Source: Bacillota bacterium (GTDB lineage Bacteria; Bacillota; Clostridia; Lachnospirales; Lachnospiraceae). Taken from it: a stretch of 64,000 bases of DNA. Shown here one piece after another: positions 1-9,600 of the stretch. The notes under the pieces were generated by a model. That model was given only the letters and a program-made list of their open reading frames with translations, was not told the origin of the DNA and did not search any database. The stretch is taken from contig JAEVYT010000036.1 in NCBI GenBank assembly GCA_023392615.1, positions 288,413 to 352,412 on the forward strand. The letters run 5' to 3'. Numbering within the stretch: position 1 is the first letter of the stretch; each line of letters begins with the position of its first letter. The position numbers and the translations under genes are program-made.

Positions 1-753
1 CGTAGTAACAAGCTCCTGTAAATCAATGTCTTTTTCCTTTAATGTATTTAAATCTTGTGTAAGAAATAGGCGAATCTTTTTATCACTTGCTATCCTTATA
101 TTGGGAACATCAAAGAAATTAAGTAAAACTGAGATCTGCTCTGGAATTTTCTCTTTCAGTGTTTCATAAATAGAAAAATTCTGAGCTTTTTCATCAAAAA
201 AACCATACTGCTGATATTTTAAATCACACAACTTTGCAATTACATTTTTGTTTCGCCCCGCCAAGCCCAAATAGTCATTGATGATATGATCCGTAAGATT
301 TAATCTTTTTGTAATAGCAAGAAACCTTGCTTGTTCGGAAAGCATACCGCTAGCGTCCTCAATATAAGTGTAGGGAATGTTGTTTTTCGCCAGATAGATG
401 CCACAGGAGTGTTGATCGGACGCTATATAAAACTTGTTATAATTACCTATGTCTTCTTCGAACCAATTCTCGAAAGCGGTACAAATATTGTTTATTACTT
501 CATTAATCTCTTTTTCGCTACTATCCTCATTTAAAGCCATCCCTTTTTGAAAATCAATTTTTTGTTCAGGAATATATTGGCATTTTGTAAAGAACTCAAA
601 TTTATTAAGCCTTTCGAGGAACATATCATGTTTTTTTATAGGAGTTATTTGTTCAGACATAAGTAGCACTGTATCTTCATTATTGTGGTAAGTTAATTTA
701 TGAACAATGCAGCAAAGGAGCTGATACATTGTCGCTGTGTGATAAAGCACCAT
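1..753 (-). CDS. Glycosyltransferase-like protein, partial (3' end beyond window)
   Basis: The minus strand is open from an ATG at 753 to the window edge (251 codons, no stop), so this is the N-terminal part of a longer protein. The start was chosen because AAAGGA lies 6 nt upstream. An ATG at 768 overlaps the stop of the upstream gene as ATGA but lacks a good ribosome binding site. The N-terminus (MVLYHTATMYQLL) and the later IEDASG stretch near residue 135 resemble GT52/polysialyltransferase-like GT-B enzymes, which begin with a short strand followed by a YxLL helix and carry an IEDG-type motif. Such enzymes add sugars to capsule or surface glycans in the cytoplasm. It lies directly downstream of, and probably co-transcribed with, the HAD-like gene. 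Family assignment is from memory of weak motifs and could be wrong; that this is a real gene is nearly certain. Confidence 0.5.
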   Translation of the reverse strand, partial: MVLYHTATMYQLLCCIVHKLTYHNNEDTVLLMSEQITPIKKHDMFLERLNKFEFFTKCQYIPEQKIDFQKGMALNEDSSEKEINEVINNICTAFENWFEEDIGNYNKFYIASDQHSCGIYLAKNNIPYTYIEDASGMLSEQARFLAITKRLNLTDHIINDYLGLAGRNKNVIAKLCDLKYQQYGFFDEKAQNFSIYETLKEKIPEQISVLLNFFDVPNIRIASDKKIRLFLTQDLNTLKEKDIDLQELVTT

Positions 754-764
754 ATTGATTCCTT

Positions 765-1988
765 TCATATTCTGCATAAATTTTTAACATCGTTATAGGC
801 ACATTTATATAGTTTTGAGGCATCTTTTCCGTTGATTACAACTAGATCTCCCGTTTTATTAGAATAATCGATAAAATCTCTTTCAAAATCTTGAATTGCT
901 TTATATATGTCATGAAGATTTTTTTTGTTAGATTTTGAAGGTATCATTTCTTCAGAGATAATACCTTCAAGCAGAGCCTCCGCCTCAGGATCAAAACTTA
1001 AGTAATCATTTAAATTTTTTGCTTTACTTTGTCTAAACCCAAATACAGCGGGGGCGATGCAAAGATATGCTAATTCATAGACATAATTTGCACTTTTCAA
1101 ACCACTAAGCAACCGAATCCCGCAAATACCATCGTATATATCGCTAAAATTTTGATTTACTTTTGGTTTTTTAATTTGCTTCATCAAAGCTTTGGGATCT
1201 TTATAAAATATTTGCTTGCATCCTTTTTTTATCCATGATTTTATAAAGTCATAGTCTGAGCTAAGTACTGCTGTAAAACCACTAACTCCGCTTAGTATAT
1301 TTGACTTTACCTCGTTATTTTCCGAACTTATATATAGTTCATCATATACTATTCCAAATCTTTGTAGTTGTTTTTCAACAAATTGGCGAGGATAACTTTT
1401 ATTAATTAGTGCGATAACTTTAACATCATTGTTATTTGCAATATCCAGTAGACGTGACGTATATTTGTTGAGAATAAAATGTTTTTCAAATACTGCAAGT
1501 TCAAGATTACTATTTAGTGTGCAGTTTAGTTTTTTGTTAATTTGATCGTATATATGATTAATGGGAATCTCATTGTTATCAAACTTTTCTCTCATTTTGG
1601 AAAAGCCTTTGATTCCTGTTTCGTCTTCGATAAGTTGATAAATTTGAGATTTGCTCTTAATTGTAGTAATCGTACATCCAAACACATCGGTTATAATTTG
1701 GGAGTTGTTGAGCATACCAGGAGCAAGATTAGAAACACCTAGACGTATATAAAAATCCGTCAAATAATCTTTACCGAGCTCCCTTACAAAAAATTTATTT
1801 TTCAAAAAAGGAATTCTGCAAATAACATTAATTTTTAACACTTTCAGAGCAAATTGAAGTGGTTGATTAGATACTGCCTCTCTGTTTCGATTCTGTATGC
1901 ACGAACTGTAAAAATTAACATCTTCGTTACCCATGGTGAGGAGTAAGTAAATTTTTTTAATAAAATCCACAGAAAATTTTTCAATCAT
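765..1988 (-). CDS. Degenerate HAD-like protein of a polysaccharide locus
   Basis: This 407-residue protein has no signal peptide. From about residue 98 it follows the HAD-type hydrolases that accompany glycosyltransferases in surface-polysaccharide loci: a first motif (T-D101-V-F-G104), a helical cap, a second-motif region (LINKSY, 194-199), SSENNEVKS (221-229) and a late YELAYLCIAPAVFGF block (304-318). In active relatives the first motif is FDxFDT and the second is ISDMY. Here the first Asp is kept, the second Asp is Gly, and the Ser of motif II is Asn, so phosphatase activity is doubtful. The first 95 residues are unlike the catalytic fold and unrecognised. A GGAG site precedes the ATG. 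Its stop overlaps a possible start of the downstream glycosyltransferase-like gene, so they are likely translationally coupled. Confidence 0.55.
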   Translation of the reverse strand: MIEKFSVDFIKKIYLLLTMGNEDVNFYSSCIQNRNREAVSNQPLQFALKVLKINVICRIPFLKNKFFVRELGKDYLTDFYIRLGVSNLAPGMLNNSQIITDVFGCTITTIKSKSQIYQLIEDETGIKGFSKMREKFDNNEIPINHIYDQINKKLNCTLNSNLELAVFEKHFILNKYTSRLLDIANNNDVKVIALINKSYPRQFVEKQLQRFGIVYDELYISSENNEVKSNILSGVSGFTAVLSSDYDFIKSWIKKGCKQIFYKDPKALMKQIKKPKVNQNFSDIYDGICGIRLLSGLKSANYVYELAYLCIAPAVFGFRQSKAKNLNDYLSFDPEAEALLEGIISEEMIPSKSNKKNLHDIYKAIQDFERDFIDYSNKTGDLVVINGKDASKLYKCAYNDVKNLCRI

Positions 1989-2385
1989 TTTAATCTCCAG
2001 ACTAAAAGTTATTGGCTATATGCCTATAATTTACATTACTCTAAAATCATATCACTGTTTCATTAATAGCACATCAAACCCATGTGAAATCTTTGAGAAA
2101 ACCTTGTGTGTTTTTCAGAGATCTCGTTCCCCTTCTGCATCCTTCAGAAATTCAGGGCAATTCTTATATACTAAAACAGAATATCATGGAAGTAATTTGG
2201 ATGATTTGATATGATAAATAAATAATAACCGCTTAAGGAAATGTATATATTCTCAGTACATTAAATCATAACAAATCAATAGATATAAAATCGGGTCATT
2301 CAAAAAAAGTATTTTAAACGTCAGATTAACCACTATTCTTACGAATGTATATAATAACGGTTACATAAAGGAGGGGATTGATATT
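1989..2385. other. Intergenic region between divergent genes
   Basis: This 397-bp stretch separates the minus-strand HAD-like gene from the plus-strand sigma factor. It should hold both promoters. Close to the sigma gene, a TTAACC element at about 2326 is followed by TATAAT-like sequence near 2350 and a strong GGAGGGG site just before the ATG. The second sigma gene in the window has a similar TGAACC element upstream, which may hint at autoregulated ECF promoters, but spacing is not convincing. No open frame here looks coding. Confidence 0.4.
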
Positions 2386-2940
2386 ATGATCACGGATAAC
2401 GATTTATTATTGCTCCTGCAAAATAATCCCGAACGAGGTCTTGATAAGTTACTTAACATTTATTCCGGGCTAGTTTATACCATAGTGTATAGCAAACTAG
2501 CTGGCAGTTCGACGCAGGATATCGAGGAATGCGTAAGTGATATAATTTTTGAATTGTATAAAAATCGTAATTACATTGATTTGCAAAGAGGATCAATAAA
2601 AGCTTACTTATCGGTAATTGCAAAAAGAAAAGCCATTGATCATTTCAGAAAGATTAACGCAGCTGTTCAAAACCTATCAATTGATGATGAAAAACAGGGT
2701 GACTTACCTGCGAGCAATAATATTGAAGCTGAAATTATCAATAGAGAAGCAAGAAATATCCTGATACAAGAGATCAATGCCCTAGGGCAACCGGATAGCG
2801 AGATATTCATAAGAAAATATTATTGGGGACAAAGCACAAAATCGATTGCAAAATCACTACAGCTAAAAGAAAACACCGTAGATAAAAGAGTTTCACGTGG
2901 CTTGCTAAAACTAAGACAAACGTTAGGAGGTGTTCTTTAA
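2386..2940 (+). CDS. ECF-family RNA polymerase sigma factor
   Basis: This 184-residue protein has the two-domain layout of an extracytoplasmic-function sigma factor. Region 2 spans roughly residues 22-90 (includes IEECVSDIIFELYKN and SVIAKRKAIDHFRK), followed by an acidic linker and a region 4 helix-turn-helix at about 125-180 (KSIAKSLQLKENTVDKRVSRG). It would direct RNA polymerase to a small stress or surface regulon when released from its anti-sigma partner. GGAGGGG lies about 9 nt upstream of the ATG. The TAA stop overlaps the ATG of the next gene (TAATG), the usual coupling between an ECF factor and its membrane-bound antagonist. Which signal it answers cannot be read from sequence. Confidence 0.9.
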   Translation: MITDNDLLLLLQNNPERGLDKLLNIYSGLVYTIVYSKLAGSSTQDIEECVSDIIFELYKNRNYIDLQRGSIKAYLSVIAKRKAIDHFRKINAAVQNLSIDDEKQGDLPASNNIEAEIINREARNILIQEINALGQPDSEIFIRKYYWGQSTKSIAKSLQLKENTVDKRVSRGLLKLRQTLGGVL

Positions 2941-4337
2941 TGGAGGATAAAGTATTGAATATATTTGATAATCTTGAGATTGAAGAAGCCGAAAGATTAT
3001 TAAACTACGATATTAATATTGATATAGATAAAAAGGCGAAGCATCGAATACATCATATGGTTTTTAAAAAAGCAGGCTTGCGATCAAAACCACATTATAT
3101 GTCAAGAAAATTAGTTGCATGCGCAGCTGCCGCCATCGTATTAATAACCTCGTTATCCCTTGTTGGGATTGATAACGTAAAAGCTGCAATTAATCAAGTC
3201 TTTAGCTTTATACCCGGTTATGGAATCGTTGAAAAAAATGATACCATTCAATATATTTTGAGCGATACGGTATCCTCAGAAAATAAGAGTGCAATCCTAA
3301 CACTCAACAATGCCGTTGCAACAGAAGACAGTATAACGGTTACATTTACTCTAGAGCGAAAAAATTACACTAAGGAACAGTTATTAAAAGATAAACAAAA
3401 AGAATGGGATCAGTTACAAAAAAGCGATAAGTCGCCGCATTCTAACGTTATCTTGTATACGAACGGGAAGGAATACACGGATTATGTTGGTTCGACTGCG
3501 GGTGGTACTACGGATATTTCTAACTTTACCTACACTCTAAATCCTGAAGAGATCAACAAGGATGCCACATACAAATTATCTAATAATGATTTTAATCTGT
3601 CGGTGGAATTTAAACTTAAGGATTATCAAACTTATAATAATCTTGAAGAAATTGGTTCCACGGGATACCACAATAATATATCATTAACCGCTGTGCCAAC
3701 TTTTGCTGGAGATAACGTTGAGGTAAATATATATTCGATTAATAATAGCCAATATAGAATCAATTCGTTTAATAAAATATATTACGGATATAAGGGTGAT
3801 GATTTGAATTTGATAACGAACAGCGGAACAAAATCCTACAACACATCACCTGACGGTTTTGGTGGTGTCAATCAAAAGTATATCTTCAAAGTAAAATCGA
3901 CTGATACCAACTTCACTTTAAATATCCCTTATATCGTGGTTCAAAGTAATGAGCATAAGAATATATCACTACCTATTCCTAAAGTTGATCAAGAGATTGA
4001 TGTGAACAAACATGTAAAATTTAAGGATAGTACGATGACGATTGTTCAAGTGAAAAGAGTTCATAATGGAAGTGGTGGAAATGATAGCCTGATGTTAAAT
4101 ATTCGTTATGATAACAAGAAGAGTAATCTCATCGCATTTGGTGCTAATTTCAATAGAATAAACTTCTGGGGACAGACTCAGAGCGGGGGGTACTCTTCCG
4201 CTATTGACACAAACGATATTGAATCGATTATATATTATGATCTAGAAAAGGGTGATAAAAACACACTTCGATTAAAGATTTCCGAGCCAAACTATTATCT
4301 GACCGATGCTTATCATTTGAAGTTTGATCGAAAATAA
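2940..4337 (+). CDS. Membrane-anchored anti-sigma factor, DUF4179-type
   Basis: This 465-residue protein has about 57 cytoplasmic residues, one membrane segment (about 58-77, LVACAAAAIVLITSLSLVGI) and a long extracellular part rich in beta strands. This is the usual arrangement of Firmicutes anti-sigma factors with a DUF4179 domain; the C-terminal half looks Ig-like. The cytoplasmic segment should hold the upstream sigma factor, and the outside domain should sense an envelope signal. No zinc-binding HxxxCxxC motif is present, so it is not a ZAS-type antagonist. The gene overlaps the sigma stop codon by one base and is followed by a strong hairpin, giving a two-gene operon. The domain name is from memory; the anti-sigma role is inferred from position and topology. 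Confidence 0.75.
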   Translation: MEDKVLNIFDNLEIEEAERLLNYDINIDIDKKAKHRIHHMVFKKAGLRSKPHYMSRKLVACAAAAIVLITSLSLVGIDNVKAAINQVFSFIPGYGIVEKNDTIQYILSDTVSSENKSAILTLNNAVATEDSITVTFTLERKNYTKEQLLKDKQKEWDQLQKSDKSPHSNVILYTNGKEYTDYVGSTAGGTTDISNFTYTLNPEEINKDATYKLSNNDFNLSVEFKLKDYQTYNNLEEIGSTGYHNNISLTAVPTFAGDNVEVNIYSINNSQYRINSFNKIYYGYKGDDLNLITNSGTKSYNTSPDGFGGVNQKYIFKVKSTDTNFTLNIPYIVVQSNEHKNISLPIPKVDQEIDVNKHVKFKDSTMTIVQVKRVHNGSGGNDSLMLNIRYDNKKSNLIAFGANFNRINFWGQTQSGGYSSAIDTNDIESIIYYDLEKGDKNTLRLKISEPNYYLTDAYHLKFDRK

Positions 4338-4344
4338 CCAAAAT

Positions 4345-4385
4345 AAAAAAGTTCAGTGCAAATTCATGGCAACTGAACTTTTTTA
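4345..4385. terminator. Bidirectional terminator between convergent sigma operons
   Basis: AAAAAAGTTCAGT and its complement ACTGAACTTTTTT form a 13-bp stem around a short loop. A-runs on the left and T-runs on the right let it work for both the plus-strand operon ending at 4337 and the minus-strand operon ending at 4441. Confidence 0.85.
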
Positions 4386-4440
4386 TTATATGGGGTTGTT
4401 GCTTTAGATAACCAAACCTTTTTCACCTGAAATAACTTTG

Positions 4441-5847
4441 CTATTTAACAGATAATATGATACGATCTCCTTTGTATCCCTTTTCATTAATAGAACTCTT
4501 AAAGGTTATCGTTTTATTTATTACGCTGCCATCCTTACACTTAATGATCAAATCCATCTTGGTGGACGAAATTTCTTGATTAAGAATTCCGCTTATAATC
4601 CTATCAACCTCTTTGTCATCATTCTTTTTAGCAAGATCGTTTAGGTGGTTGAAGTCATATCCATAATCTTTGCTCTTTGGTTTAAAATAGATCGAGTATA
4701 AACTCTTTCTATCTTTTTGAGCACTGTATGGTACCATAAGTTTCTTCCCATAACTTTTAATTTGAAGCCCCTCCAAATCTGATTTTGTTGCTTTACAAAA
4801 CTCTCCCTTATTCAAAGCAAAGCTTAGAGAATCGATATTATCGCCTTTTACATCAAGCGAGTAACTATATACTAAGGTCGTCTCCTTATAATCAGTGCTA
4901 TAGGCTACTGCACGCAATGCATTATCATAATGTGGTTTGATTTTAATGTTTATTTTGTTTCTCTCATCAAGAAATAGTTCTTTCTGGGTATTCATTGTAT
5001 CATTCGACTTCTTAACATCCGAAGCCCCCTGGGAGTCTGAGTTATTCTGAGAATCAGATCCTTTGTTCCATTCATCTTGTAATTGTTTTAAGTAATCTGC
5101 TGCCTTTTTAGGATCTGCTTTTGAAGAATCAAGTACTAGATCAAATAATACATTGGTTCCCTTGTAATTTTTATTTACGCTGATTAAGCCTGTTTTTTTA
5201 TCATACTTAAATGCATTTACATTATAGAATGGTGAATCTGATACTGCCAAATAAATCGCTTTATTCGCAAACACTTCAATGTTATCACACTCAATAATTC
5301 TGTAAAGAGTGCCATTAATTACTTTCTCGGTATAACTTCCATTCATACTCACAATATTATAAGTCCAAGGCTCTAACCCGCTGATTAGAGGTGATATAAA
5401 TAAATCAAGACTATCACCGTCCATCATCTTATCCCCATTTGCCTTATCTATAGCAACCGCAATATAAATTCTGTCCGGATGAAGTTCCCAGGCTGATCCT
5501 GTTCTTTCGCTAATTGACTTTCCGGTTACATGTCCTAAATACGTAACCTTATATAACCCATCGGTAACTGTTTTCTCTGCTTCCTTACCATCCTTATCAA
5601 ATGCGTTTGATAGTTTCTTATCATCCAGTTGTTCAGCTGTTTTACCCGGTGATAAGTACTGATATGCCGCATAAGCCGTTGCAGGAATAACAAGGATACA
5701 TAATATAATTGCTGCCGCCATAGCCCACTTTTTACTATTCATTTTCATATTGCCACTCTCCTTCATTAAGAACTTAATATTCAACTCATCTGAAGGGTTC
5801 TTTGTCGGAGATAAGGCAATCTTTAGAATTTTATCTATATCATTCAT
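4441..5847 (-). CDS. Membrane-anchored anti-sigma factor (second pair)
   Basis: This 468-residue protein has a cytoplasmic N-terminus of about 40 residues, one membrane segment (about 41-63, WAMAAAIILCILVIPATAYAA) and a large extracellular domain. A Ser/Asn/Gln-rich linker near residues 260-285 separates two outside subdomains. It overlaps the upstream sigma gene by 8 nt, so it is almost certainly the cognate antagonist. The N-terminal topology matches the other pair at 2386-4337, but the outside domains are not obviously similar, so the two systems probably sense different things. No zinc-binding motif is seen in the cytoplasmic part. The outside domain may belong to the DUF4179/DUF5643 group; I am not certain of the name. 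Confidence 0.7.
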   Translation of the reverse strand: MNDIDKILKIALSPTKNPSDELNIKFLMKESGNMKMNSKKWAMAAAIILCILVIPATAYAAYQYLSPGKTAEQLDDKKLSNAFDKDGKEAEKTVTDGLYKVTYLGHVTGKSISERTGSAWELHPDRIYIAVAIDKANGDKMMDGDSLDLFISPLISGLEPWTYNIVSMNGSYTEKVINGTLYRIIECDNIEVFANKAIYLAVSDSPFYNVNAFKYDKKTGLISVNKNYKGTNVLFDLVLDSSKADPKKAADYLKQLQDEWNKGSDSQNNSDSQGASDVKKSNDTMNTQKELFLDERNKINIKIKPHYDNALRAVAYSTDYKETTLVYSYSLDVKGDNIDSLSFALNKGEFCKATKSDLEGLQIKSYGKKLMVPYSAQKDRKSLYSIYFKPKSKDYGYDFNHLNDLAKKNDDKEVDRIISGILNQEISSTKMDLIIKCKDGSVINKTITFKSSINEKGYKGDRIILSVK

Positions 5848-6364
5848 AGTCTAAATCCTCCAAATATAACTTTAATAAGCTTCTTCCCTTATGAAGTCTA
5901 CTTTTTACTGTACCCATAGGAATATGCAATATTCTACCAATCTCTTCGACAGACATTTCAGCAGTATAGTACATATATAGCACAGTTCGTATTTTTTCAG
6001 GAAGCTTCTTTACACCGATTTGCACAGCTTGGATCGTTTCTTTCTGAATCACTACTTCCTCCGGCTGGCTATTCGGATCTTCTATATCATTCATAAGATT
6101 TTCACCGTAATTACCAATTTGACCATACTTCTGCCTTACAGCAAATTTCTTTTTATGATTCTGCCAGATCTTTACTGAGATTCCTATCAGATAACTTTTA
6201 GGGTTGCCACTGCCATCAAGTTTGTGGCATAACTCGACAGCTTTTAGGATGGTATCTTGATATAAATCATCTGCCTCAATTTTACTTCCGGTAAGGTTAC
6301 AACAAAAGCTATATATATGCTTACCATGCTCGATTATAAGTTGTTGTAGCTCATCTGCTGTCAT
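5840..6364 (-). CDS. ECF-family RNA polymerase sigma factor (SigW-like)
   Basis: This 174-residue sigma factor has region 2 at about residues 10-75 (IEADDLYQDTILKAVELCHKL) and region 4 at about 115-165 (MSVEEIGRILHIPMGTVKSRL), the latter very typical of the SigW/RpoE group. It is the first gene of a two-gene operon with the anti-sigma factor, overlapping it by 8 nt. GGAAGGGG precedes the ATG. An upstream TGAACC element near 6435 could be an ECF -35 box, but no clear -10 box lies at the right distance. This operon converges on the other sigma/anti-sigma pair with a shared terminator between them. Confidence 0.9.
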   Translation of the reverse strand: MTADELQQLIIEHGKHIYSFCCNLTGSKIEADDLYQDTILKAVELCHKLDGSGNPKSYLIGISVKIWQNHKKKFAVRQKYGQIGNYGENLMNDIEDPNSQPEEVVIQKETIQAVQIGVKKLPEKIRTVLYMYYTAEMSVEEIGRILHIPMGTVKSRLHKGRSLLKLYLEDLDYE

Positions 6365-6504
6365 ATACGAATCCCCTTCCGGTTTTTATCAACAGTAATT
6401 TAACCATCCTATATAATATTGTAACGAAACAAGAAATGGTTCATTTAACTTGGCCTTTGGCTGCAGAATTTTTCATTTAATGTCATAACAAGATAATGAA
6501 AAGC

Positions 6505-6544
6505 AAATGCCTTAGTACGTTATATACACGGCACTAAGGCATTT
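6505..6544 (-). terminator. Hairpin terminator of the subtilase gene
   Basis: AAATGCCTTAGT (6505-6516) pairs perfectly with ACTAAGGCATTT (6533-6544). It lies about 65 nt past the stop of the giant protease gene on the minus strand and is followed on that strand by a short T-rich run. Confidence 0.75.
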
Positions 6545-6608
6545 AATGATCACAATTAATCCAAAATCATAACAGCAACAAACTTCCCTGTTATATTCTC
6601 AAAATAAT

Positions 6609-9600
6609 TTACATTTTAATTTTTACAACTGATGAATAACTACTGTAAACCTTTTTACCGTTTACATTTCGATATGCTTTCACTTTAAAATAGTATGTCT
6701 TTCCCTTCACCAGCCCTGCCTTGGTATAGTGGGTTGATGTTAAGCTTGAAGCAAATTTATAAGTACCTGTAGAACTTGTTGCAAAATACAATTCATAACC
6801 GGAAGCACCAGATACACTTACCCAAGATATTTTTGCAGACTTTGTTGAGGCTTTTGCTATCTTTAATGATGACGGTGTAGTAAGTGTAGGTTTTACTTCA
6901 ATTATCTTCGAATAAGCACTATAGTTCGTTATACTGCCATCCTTTTGGTAAGCTCTTATTTTATAAAAATAAGTAGTTCCCGTAACCAACGAAGTGTTTG
7001 CAAATGTTGTTGCATTAAGCGTATTAATCAACGAATAGGTGCCGTTTTTGTTGGTACTTCGATAAATCTGGTAACCGTTCGCACCTGTTACAGTATTCCA
7101 TGATAATTTCACCGTATTGTAATTTGATACCTTTCCTATGACTCCACTTGGTATAAGTGTTGTCAATAATGATGTCCAGTGTGCATACAAAGTTGTGCTT
7201 GCTTGAATAGAATACGGAAACGGAATTAACGAACCGCCCTTTGAGGCAGTGTACCAACCATCAAAACGATATCCTGTTCTTTGCGGATTAACTGGAGGCA
7301 TCATATATGATCCTTGAACAACGGTTTTTGGAGCAATCGTTGTGCCTCCTTGAGTATCAAATTTGATCGTACAGCCTTTGTATATATTAATAATTGAAAC
7401 TGTAACGTATGTCATATTTCCAGCCACGTCAGTTGCATAAAATGTAAATGATCCGTTAGTAGTAAACGTGTGGCTCGTACTATTTAATGAACCTTCATTA
7501 ACGGTAGCATTTACCGTTACACTAGAATACGTCGGCGCAGTATTATATGGTTTAATAGTTATAATCGGTGCAGTTTTGTCTATGTTCGTAATCGTAACTG
7601 TTTTTGTGGTTACATTACCAGCTGCATCCGTGGCAACAAAGCTAAAGCTACCGTTTTTTGTAAAGGTATAGCTTGTTACATTCAGTTCACCTTCATTCAC
7701 GCTTGCAGTCACCACAATATCCTTATTCGTTGGTTGTGTTGTGAATGGATCCACAGAAATCACAGGTGGAGTTTTATCAATGTTCGTAATTGTAACTGTG
7801 GTTGAAGTAACATTACCAGCCGCATCCGTAGCCACAAATTCAAAGCTTCCATTCTCGGTAAATTTATGGCTTTTTGCATTTATGGACCCCTCATTCGTTG
7901 AAGCAGTAACTGTAATATCCTTGTTTGTCAAAGCTACATTGTATGAATCGACAGTTATCTCTGGTGCAATCTTATCAATGTTTGTAATTGTAACTGTAAT
8001 TGAAGATTTTTTTCCAATACTAGAAGTCGCTTCGAATGTAAAGCTACCATTTTCAGTAAATGTATGAGTGGTTGCATTCAGGGTTCCTTGATCCGTTGTA
8101 GCAGTTACTACAATATTCTGATTGGTTGGTGACTTGACATAATCAGAAATTGTTATAACCGGTGACGGAGCCTGACTCAAGTCTTTCTGCGGTGCATATG
8201 TCACATCTGTGTCATTATTCGCTATAAGATTATTGATTATATTCATTGTTTGAGAACCTGCTGAAATATTCAAATAATTCTTGGATATATCAAGTGTATA
8301 AAGTTCCAAGTTTTTGATAGAGCCTATATCCGTAATCATATTTTCGCACAGATTAAGTGTCATTAAGTCCTTTAGATATACCAAAGACGTAATATCGATT
8401 ATACTATTTTTTGAAAGATCCAAATTATATAAATTAACCATACTCTTTAGCGTACTGATATCATTAATATTACAGTCCGACACGGATAATCCAGATAAAT
8501 CCAACGCCTTTATCGGAGTCAAATCCTTAAAATGATTTCCTGACATATCAAGGTATTCAAGTTTCGAAAGCTTACTCAAAGCACTCAGGCTAGTAATCTG
8601 ATTTCCCGAAAGATCCAAGGAATATAGATTTGTTAACGTACTCAGTGCAGTGATATCTGTAATATTATTATGGGAAAGATCAAGCCATCCAAAATCATTA
8701 CCCATGTTCTTCAATTTCGATAAGGAAGAGATGTCGACAATTCCATTATATGACAAACTAAGGTCACTAAGGTTTGTTAAACTTCCCAAAACTGTAATAT
8801 CCGAAATTTTATTATGTGATAGATCCAAAGCGGATAAATTCTTCATAACAGATAACACATGAATATCACTTATATTGTTATATGATAAATCCAAACTCCC
8901 CTCTTCGGTGCCGATTTTATTCAAGCCCTCCAATGCCGTTATATCAGTAATTTGAGTTTTTGAAAGGTCTAGGGAAGTAAGCTCAGTTAACTTTGCAAGC
9001 GTACTTATATTATTAATGCTATTCTCTTCAAGATTAAGCACCTTAAGACTAACCAAGGACTGAAGGGGTGTGATATCTGAAATCTTATTTTCACCTAAGT
9101 TAAGTTCCTTTAATTTTGATAACCCCGACAACGTTGTAATATCCGCAATGTCATTACCGTATAAATCCAATGTTGTCAGATTAACAGCGTATTCTATCCC
9201 AGTCAGATCTTTAATGTCACACGTGCTTAAATACAGCTCTTTTGGCATAGTCCTCATTTCACCACGTGTTATTACACCATCGGAATTTGTATCAACATCT
9301 TCATCTATCATCGCCTGCTTCAGATTATCATCTTTGAATACGACCGCCAGATCATCTTCCGGTTGCTTTTCATAAATTGTAAATTTGACCTCTGTTTTAT
9401 TACCATCATCACTGGACACAATAAGATCATGATCACCAATCTCAGATACAGTATCTCCGCTATTAAATGGCTTTCCATCCAAAAGTGCAGTACCATAGTC
9501 AAAGGTTATCGTTACGGAATTCAGATACGCCCTACCATCTTCTACTCCACTTACCTCAGGAGGAGCTCCGTACTCCTTTACTATTCTTTGATCAGCCATG

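Noticed and set aside
2020..2214. Plus-strand ORF of 64 codons between the HAD-like and sigma genes
   Set aside because: No ribosome binding site, biased composition and no recognisable protein features.
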